Source: Blastococcus sp. URHD0036 (GTDB lineage: Bacteria; Actinomycetota; Actinomycetes; Mycobacteriales; Geodermatophilaceae). From it: a stretch of DNA of 64,000 bases. Each line of letters begins with the position of its first letter. Positions within the stretch are counted from its first letter, which is position 1. Below, one piece after another: positions 59,687 to 64,000 of this stretch. A program made the translations under genes and the position numbers. The notes under the pieces were generated by a model. That model did not search any database. It saw only the letters and a list, made by a program, of their open reading frames with translations, and was not told the origin of the DNA. Location: contig NZ_JNIK01000016.1 in NCBI RefSeq assembly GCF_000701365.1, positions 186,001-250,000 of the forward strand, written 5' to 3'.

Positions 59687-61018
59687 TCACACGCCGCGGA
59701 AGCGGTTGATCGCGTCGATGTGCTTCTCGCGCTTCTCTGCGTCCTTGACGCCCAGGCCCTCCTCGGGGGCGAGGGTCAGGACGCCGACCTTGCCCTGGTG
59801 GGCGTTGCGGTGGACGTCGAGGGCGGCCTGGCCGACCTGCTCCATCGGGTAGACCTTCGACAGGGTCGGGTGGACGAGGCCCTTGTCGATGAGCCGGTTG
59901 GCCTCCCACGCCTCCTTGTAGTTGGCGAAGTGCGAGGAGAGGATCTTCTTGAGGTTCATCCAGAGGTAGCGGTTGTCGTACTGGTGCATGTAGCCGGTCG
60001 TGGACGCGCAGGTGACGATCGTGCCGCCCTTCTTGGCGACGTAGACGCTCGCGCCGAAGGTCTCCCGGCCGGGGTGCTCGAAGACGATGTCGACGTCCTC
60101 GCCGCCGGTCAGCTCACGGATCTTCTTCCCCAGCCGCTGCCACTCCTTGGGGTCCTGGGTGTTCTCGTCCTTCCAGAACTTGTACTGCTCCGCCGACCGG
60201 TCGATGACCAGCTCGGCGCCCATCGTGCGGACGATCTCGGCCTTCTCCGGGCTGGAGACCACGCAGACGGGGATGGCGCCGCCGTTGAGGGCCATCTGAG
60301 TGGCGTAGGACCCCAGGCCACCGGAGGCACCCCAGATCAGGACGGTGTCGCCCTGCTTCATGTTGGCGCCGTTGCGGCTGACCAGCTGCCGGTAGGCGGT
60401 GGAGTTCACCAGCCCGGGCGCGGCCGCCTCCTCCCAGGACAGGTGGGCGGGCTTGGGCATCAGCTGGTTGGACTTCACCAGGGCCAGCTCGGCCAGCCCG
60501 CCGAAGTTGGTCTCGAAGCCCCAGATCCGCTGCTGCGGGTCCATCATCGTGTCGTCGTGGCCGGCCGGGTCCTCCAGCTCCACCGACAGGCAGTGGGCGA
60601 CGACCTCGTCACCGGGCTTCCACTTGTTCACGCCCGGGCCCACGCGCAGCACGACACCGGCCAGGTCGGAGCCGACGACGTGGTAGGGCAGGTCGTGCTT
60701 CTTGGTGAGCTCGGAGACCCGGCCGTAGCGCTCCAGGAACCCGAACGTGGAGACCGGCTCGAAGATCGACGTCCACACGGTGTTGTAGTTCACCGAGGAC
60801 GCCATGACGGCCACGATCGCCTCGCCCGGGCCCAGCTCCGGGGTCGGCACCTCCTCGACGTGCAGCGACTTGCGCGGGTCCTTGTCCTTGGTGGCCAGCC
60901 CCTCGAACATGTCCTGCTCGTCCTTGCGGACGAGGACGGCACGGTAGGACTCCGGTACGGCCAGCCCTCCGATGTCGCTCAGCTGGTCGGCGAGGATGGC
61001 GTCCCTGATCTGGTCCAC
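59687..61018 (-). CDS. ccr: Crotonyl-CoA carboxylase/reductase
   Basis: A 443-residue MDR-family enzyme that reduces and carboxylates crotonyl-CoA to ethylmalonyl-CoA with NADPH and CO2, the key step of the ethylmalonyl-CoA pathway. Residues known to hold CO2 in Kitasatospora Ccr (Asn81, Phe170, Glu171, His365) are all conserved: Asn79 in VNYNTV, Phe168-Glu169 in WGFET and His363 in SSHFANY. The cofactor loop is IWGASGGLGSYATQ. It is thus a true carboxylase. Ccr also supplies ethylmalonyl-CoA to polyketide synthesis in other actinobacteria. Start GTG with GGGAG; a TAACAT -10 box overlaps the operator candidate. Confidence 0.96.
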   Translation of the reverse strand: MDQIRDAILADQLSDIGGLAVPESYRAVLVRKDEQDMFEGLATKDKDPRKSLHVEEVPTPELGPGEAIVAVMASSVNYNTVWTSIFEPVSTFGFLERYGRVSELTKKHDLPYHVVGSDLAGVVLRVGPGVNKWKPGDEVVAHCLSVELEDPAGHDDTMMDPQQRIWGFETNFGGLAELALVKSNQLMPKPAHLSWEEAAAPGLVNSTAYRQLVSRNGANMKQGDTVLIWGASGGLGSYATQMALNGGAIPVCVVSSPEKAEIVRTMGAELVIDRSAEQYKFWKDENTQDPKEWQRLGKKIRELTGGEDVDIVFEHPGRETFGASVYVAKKGGTIVTCASTTGYMHQYDNRYLWMNLKKILSSHFANYKEAWEANRLIDKGLVHPTLSKVYPMEQVGQAALDVHRNAHQGKVGVLTLAPEEGLGVKDAEKREKHIDAINRFRGV

Positions 61019-61069
61019 GGTGTCTCCCGGGTCTTCGTCGGCTCGGAGGAGGGGGTGCGGTGGGGGCAG

Positions 61070-61075
61070 ATGTTA
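61070..61075 (-). promoter_or_regulatory. Probable -10 box of ccr
   Basis: On the minus strand TAACAT overlaps the palindrome at 61072-61087 and would give a leader of about 45 bases with GGGAG before the GTG. Confidence 0.45.
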
Positions 61076-61087
61076 CTGACGGGTAGC
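61072..61087. promoter_or_regulatory. Palindromic operator candidate between ccr and phyH
   Basis: GTTACT-GACG-GGTAGC, two mismatches from perfect symmetry, overlaps the -10 box of ccr and lies 57 bases before the divergent dioxygenase -10 box. Binding here would block ccr and may touch both promoters. Confidence 0.55.
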
Positions 61088-61144
61088 GAGCGGGGCGAGA
61101 CGAGTCCTCGCGACCTTCGCCACTGGGCGGGCGGACCGGGTCCC

Positions 61145-61150
61145 TACGCT
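61145..61150 (+). promoter_or_regulatory. -10 box, leaderless dioxygenase promoter
   Basis: TACGCT, six bases, then the GTG at 61157; no ribosome binding site. Confidence 0.5.
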
Positions 61151-61156
61151 GCGCCC

Positions 61157-61966
61157 GTGGACACGGCCGCGGTGAGCCAGGACCAGGTCGAGCAGTTCGC
61201 CCGCGACGGGGTGGTCTGCGTGCGCGGGGTGTTCGACCCTGCCGAGGTGGCGCGTGCCGAGGCGGCGATCGAGGAGGTGCTGCGCCGGCCGGGCGACCTG
61301 GCCCTGGTCGCCAGCGGCGAGGACGACCCCGGCCGCTTCGTCGAGGACTTCCGCCGCTGGACCGACGTCCCGGGGATCGAGCAGCTGGCGCGGCACTCGC
61401 GGGTCCCGGAGATCGCCGCCGCGCTGCTGCGCAGCCCGCGGGTGCGGCTCTACCACGACCACGTGCTGGTCAAGGAGGGTCGGACGGCGCAGCGGACGCC
61501 GTGGCACCAGGACCAGCCGTACTACGACGTCGACGGGCGCGGCGTGAGCGCCTGGATCCCGGTCGACCCGGTGCCGGCGGCCGGCAGTCTGGAGCTGCTG
61601 GCAGGCACTCACGCCGGACCCTGGCTGATGCCCCGGACGTTCCTGACCGGCGAGGCCCGCTGGTTCCCCGAGGGGTCGCTGGAGGAACTGCCCGACGTCG
61701 AGGCCGACCGTGCGGCGTTCGACATCCGGGCCTACGAGCTGGAGCCCGGCGACGCGGTGTTCTTCGACTTCCTCACCGTGCACGGCGCTCCCGGTTTCCC
61801 GTTCCCCGGCCGCCGTCGGGTGCTGTCGCTGCGCTACCTCTCCGACGAGGCGCGGCATGCGCCGCGGTCGTGGCGGACGTCGCCGCCGTTCGAGGAGCTG
61901 GCCGGGCAGCTGCCCGCCGGGGCGGAGCTGGACCACCCGCTGTTCCCGGTGGTCTGGCCGCGCTGA
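61157..61966 (+). CDS. Phytanoyl-CoA dioxygenase family protein
   Basis: A 269-residue Fe(II)/2-oxoglutarate dioxygenase of the PhyH family. The iron ligands are HxD in TPWHQDQPYYD and a distal His in LTVHGAPGF; the 2-oxoglutarate Arg is in RRRVLSLRY. Segments such as GVSAWIPVDPVPAAGSLELLAGTH follow the family. The substrate is unknown; a hydroxylation of a lipid or small acid is likely. It is divergent from ccr, 138 bases apart, with the palindrome between them, so it may belong to the same regulon. Confidence 0.88.
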   Translation: MDTAAVSQDQVEQFARDGVVCVRGVFDPAEVARAEAAIEEVLRRPGDLALVASGEDDPGRFVEDFRRWTDVPGIEQLARHSRVPEIAAALLRSPRVRLYHDHVLVKEGRTAQRTPWHQDQPYYDVDGRGVSAWIPVDPVPAAGSLELLAGTHAGPWLMPRTFLTGEARWFPEGSLEELPDVEADRAAFDIRAYELEPGDAVFFDFLTVHGAPGFPFPGRRRVLSLRYLSDEARHAPRSWRTSPPFEELAGQLPAGAELDHPLFPVVWPR

Positions 61967-61986
61967 CCCGGCGGGCGAGCGGTGCG

Positions 61987-62442
61987 TCAGTGCGCCGGCG
62001 TCGCAGCGGGCTGGACCAGCTCCACGAGCACGCCGCCGGCGTCCTTGGGGTGCACGAAGTTGACCCGGCTGTTCGAGGTGCCGCGCTTGGGGGCGTCGTA
62101 GAGCAGGCGCATCCCGCGCTCGCGCAGGGTCTGGCTCACCGCCTCGACGTCCTCCACGCGGAACGCCAGCTGCTGCAGCCCGGGGCCGGAGCGCCCGATG
62201 AACTTGGCGATCGTCGACTCCGGCGTCAGCGGCGCGAGCAACTGGATGCGGGTGTCGCCGTCGCCGACGGCGAGCATGGCCTCGCGGACGCCCTGCTCCT
62301 CGTTCACCTCCTCGTGCACGGAGTGCACGCCGAAGGTCTTCGCGTAGAAGGCCAGGGCCTCGTCCAGGTCGGGGACGGCGATGCCCACGTGGTCGATCGT
62401 GGTGAACAGCTCCGCGGGCAGGCCGGTCTGGGTCTCGGTCAC
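61987..62442 (-). CDS. mce: Methylmalonyl-CoA/ethylmalonyl-CoA epimerase
   Basis: A 151-residue VOC-fold enzyme with metal ligands His in IDHVGIAVPDLDEAL, His/Gln in QQLAFRVEDVEAV and Glu in GGVLVELVQP, all in the order of methylmalonyl-CoA epimerase. In the ethylmalonyl-CoA pathway the same enzyme also epimerises (2S)-ethylmalonyl-CoA made by Ccr for the mutase. GGGAGGA lies upstream of the GTG. It is divergent from the thiolase gene. Confidence 0.94.
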   Translation of the reverse strand: MTETQTGLPAELFTTIDHVGIAVPDLDEALAFYAKTFGVHSVHEEVNEEQGVREAMLAVGDGDTRIQLLAPLTPESTIAKFIGRSGPGLQQLAFRVEDVEAVSQTLRERGMRLLYDAPKRGTSNSRVNFVHPKDAGGVLVELVQPAATPAH

Positions 62443-62563
62443 GGCGGCATCCTCCCGCAGGACGTCCCGGACGTCAGGTCCGGGTGACCGGAGGGCCGCC
62501 CGGACGGGTGTGGCGCAGGCGACAGTGGCCGTCCGCCCGGTCCCCTCGTTGCATCGGGCGTCC

Positions 62564-62569
62564 TATTCT
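62564..62569 (+). promoter_or_regulatory. -10 box upstream of the thiolase gene
   Basis: TATTCT at 62564-62569, in the 225-base gap between mce and the thiolase gene, would give a leader of about 90 bases. No -35 element at a good spacing and no copy of the G[T/C]TACT palindrome in this gap. Confidence 0.45.
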
Positions 62570-62667
62570 GTCCGTCAGCCCACCCGGTTCGCGGCGGCAT
62601 CGGCCGCTCCACCGGATCGCACCGACCCGGTCGCCAGCGTCGGCGCCCGGCGCACCTGGAGGCCCTC

Positions 62668-63876
62668 ATGAGCCAGCCCACCCAGTCCCGTTCGGTCATC
62701 GTGTCCGGAGCCCGCACGCCGATGGGTCGGCTGCTCGGCGGCCTCAAGGACTTCTCGGCCGCCGACCTCGGCGGTGTCGCGATCAAGGCCGCGCTCGAGC
62801 GGGCCGGCATCTCCGGCGACCAGGTCGACTACGTGATCATGGGTCAGGTCATCCAGGCCGGTGCCGGCCAGAACCCGGCGCGTCCGGCCGCGGTCGCCGG
62901 CGGCATCCCGATGTCGGTGCCCTCGTTGACCATCAACAAGGTCTGCCTCTCGGGTCTGTCCGCGATCGCGATGGCCGACCAGCTGATCCGCGCCGGGGAG
63001 TACGACGTCGTCGTCGCCGGGGGCATGGAGTCGATGACCCAGGCCCCGCACCTGCTGGCGAACGGGCGCACCGGCACCAAGTTCGGCAACTCGACGCTGA
63101 TCGACTCGATGGCCCACGACGGCCTGTCCGACACCTTCGACCAGGTGGCGATGGGCGAGCTGACCGAGCAGGCGAACTCCCGCTACGACCTGACCCGCGA
63201 GGAGCAGGACGAGTTCGCCGCCGGCAGCCACCAGAAGGCCGCCCGCGCCCACAAGGACGGCATCTTCGCCGAGGCGATCACCCCGGTGCTGATCCCGCAG
63301 CGCAAGGGCGACCCGATCGAGTTCACCGACGACGAGGGCATCCGCCCCGACACGACCGCGGCGAGCCTGGCCAAGCTCAAGCCGGCGTTCGCCAAGGACG
63401 GCACCATCACCGCCGGCACCGCGTCGCAGATCTCCGACGGGGCCTGCGCGGTCGTCGTCATGAGCGCGGCCAAGGCCGCGGAGCTCGGCATCACCCCGAT
63501 CGCCGAGATCGGCGCCCACGGTGTCGTCGCCGGGCCGGACGCCACGCTGCAGTCCCAGCCGTCGCGGGCCATCCAGAAGGCCTGCGAGCGCGAGGGCATC
63601 GACCCCAAGGAGCTCGACCTGGTCGAGCTCAACGAGGCGTTCGCCGCCGTCGCGCTGGTCTCCACCCGCGAGTTGGGCATCGACCCGGAGAAGGTCAACC
63701 CCAACGGTGGTGCCATCGCCCTGGGTCACCCGGTCGGCATGAGCGGCGCCCGCGTGGTGCTCGACGTCGCGCTGGAGCTGCGCCGCCGCGGTGGCGGCGT
63801 GGGCGCCGCCGCGCTGTGCGGTGGCGGTGGCCAGGGCGACGCCCTGATCCTGCACGTGCCCGCGCCCGCAGCGTGA
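62668..63876 (+). CDS. Acetyl-CoA C-acetyltransferase (thiolase)
   Basis: A 402-residue thiolase with nucleophile Cys93 in [23 protein letters not shown], the [18 protein letters not shown] His motif and second Cys in [14 protein letters not shown]. It condenses two acetyl-CoA to acetoacetyl-CoA, the entry to the ethylmalonyl-CoA pathway and to 3-hydroxybutyrate polymers, or runs in reverse for fatty-acid oxidation. The stop overlaps the GTG of meaB (GTGA). The order mce, thiolase, meaB is kept in other actinobacteria. Confidence 0.95.
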   Translation: MSQPTQSRSVIVSGARTPMGRLLGGLKDFSAADLGGVAIKAALERAGISGDQVDYVIMGQVIQAGAGQNPARPAAVAGGIPMSVPSLTINKVCLSGLSAIAMADQLIRAGEYDVVVAGGMESMTQAPHLLANGRTGTKFGNSTLIDSMAHDGLSDTFDQVAMGELTEQANSRYDLTREEQDEFAAGSHQKAARAHKDGIFAEAITPVLIPQRKGDPIEFTDDEGIRPDTTAASLAKLKPAFAKDGTITAGTASQISDGACAVVVMSAAKAAELGITPIAEIGAHGVVAGPDATLQSQPSRAIQKACEREGIDPKELDLVELNEAFAAVALVSTRELGIDPEKVNPNGGAIALGHPVGMSGARVVLDVALELRRRGGGVGAAALCGGGGQGDALILHVPAPAA

Positions 63877-64000
63877 CCTCGGGGGACCTCGGGGGAACCG
63901 CGGTCCAGACGCCCGGCCCCGCCGCCCCCTCGGGGAGGCGGGGCCGGCGTGCTGTCGACGTCCCCGCACTGGTCGACGGCGCCCGCGCGGGGGACCCGCG
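63873..64000 (+). CDS. meaB: 5' end of MeaB, mutase-associated GTPase (cut by window edge)
   Basis: A GTG at 63873 overlapping the thiolase stop (GTGA) opens a frame that runs to the window end without a stop. After about 26 disordered residues it reads [17 protein letters not shown], the first helix of MeaB/ArgK GTPases (VxELVxGVRAGDRRALAR). MeaB guards and reloads B12-dependent acyl-CoA mutases, here probably the MeaA/Ecm at 46380. The catalytic GTPase part is outside the window. The strong GC hairpin at 63913-63947 lies inside this coding sequence. Confidence 0.75.
   Translation, partial: MTSGDLGGTAVQTPGPAAPSGRRGRRAVDVPALVDGARAGDP

Noticed and set aside
57212-61156. Plus-strand frame of over 1500 codons running into the phyH gene
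   Set aside because: Only the part from 61157 is a recognisable protein; the rest is opposite several well-supported minus-strand genes.
63913-63947. Very strong GC hairpin after the thiolase gene, first read as a terminator
   Set aside because: It lies inside the meaB reading frame that opens at 63873 by overlap with the thiolase stop, so termination there is unlikely.

Overview
The window is a chromosomal segment of a very GC-rich actinobacterium. The gene content is typical of the phylum: a fused Kgd/OdhA 2-oxoglutarate dehydrogenase, NucS mismatch endonuclease, Rho with a long charged N-terminal insert, an MraY-family GlcNAc-1-P transferase next to the ATP synthase operon, DUF2550 after atpC, and many genes starting with GTG at or next to a promoter -10 box. 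The order and style look most like Geodermatophilaceae (Blastococcus, Geodermatophilus or Modestobacter); that assignment is inferred, with no 16S gene here to test it. I see no phage, insertion sequence, CRISPR array, rRNA or origin. One tRNA gene is present. No gene-free stretch exceeds 300 bases; the longest are about 225-250 bases (13570-13806, 28528-28777, 62443-62667).

Layout. 0-9.6 kb: a truncated membrane protein, a YdjM-type hydrolase, the kgd-DUF6104-MFS operon (minus) and an ABC exporter pair (minus). 9.7-13.8 kb: universal stress protein, class III adenylate cyclase, ABC-F ATPase and a degenerate PlsC-like protein. 13.8-19.2 kb: small zinc-ribbon protein, GNAT, a polyhydroxyalkanoate block (PhaC, PhaE-like subunit, acyl-CoA ligase), a divergent SDR and a GH16-like protein. 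19.2-21.9 kb: alpha/beta hydrolase, tRNA-Arg(CCG) and a DUF3105/DUF305 pair. 22-28.5 kb: the tightly coupled operon argS-lysA-hom-thrC-thrB. 28.5-34 kb: rho, rpmE (L31), prfA, prmC and tsaC. 34-44 kb: wecA, two AtpI/AtpZ-type membrane proteins and atpBEFHAGDC, then DUF2550. 44-53 kb: PduO-type cobalamin adenosyltransferase, murA, ethylmalonyl-CoA mutase (meaA/ecm), a GAF-GGDEF cyclase, an ECHDC3-like crotonase, a NUDIX-like protein, a lipoprotein, nucS and a small P-loop kinase. 53-58 kb: tandem 3-hydroxyacyl-CoA dehydrogenase, class F sortase and DUF4397 protein. 58-64 kb: DivIVA/Scy-like coiled coil, crotonyl-CoA carboxylase/reductase (ccr), a phytanoyl-CoA dioxygenase family protein, methylmalonyl/ethylmalonyl-CoA epimerase, acetoacetyl-CoA thiolase and the 5' end of meaB, cut by the window edge.

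The most interesting theme is C4/C5 acyl-CoA metabolism. Thiolase, 3-hydroxyacyl-CoA dehydrogenase, Ccr, epimerase, Ecm/MeaA, MeaB and the B12 adenosyltransferase together give the front half of the ethylmalonyl-CoA pathway, and acetoacetyl-CoA/3-hydroxybutyryl-CoA also feed the PHA block. Three genes from this set (meaA, the 3-hydroxyacyl-CoA dehydrogenase and ccr) carry the same 16-bp palindrome, G[T/C]TACT-N4-[A/G]GTA[A/G]C, in their promoter regions. It looks like the operator of an unidentified regulator. A second theme is leaderless transcription: at least ten genes have a TAnnnT box 6-7 bases before the start codon and no ribosome binding site.
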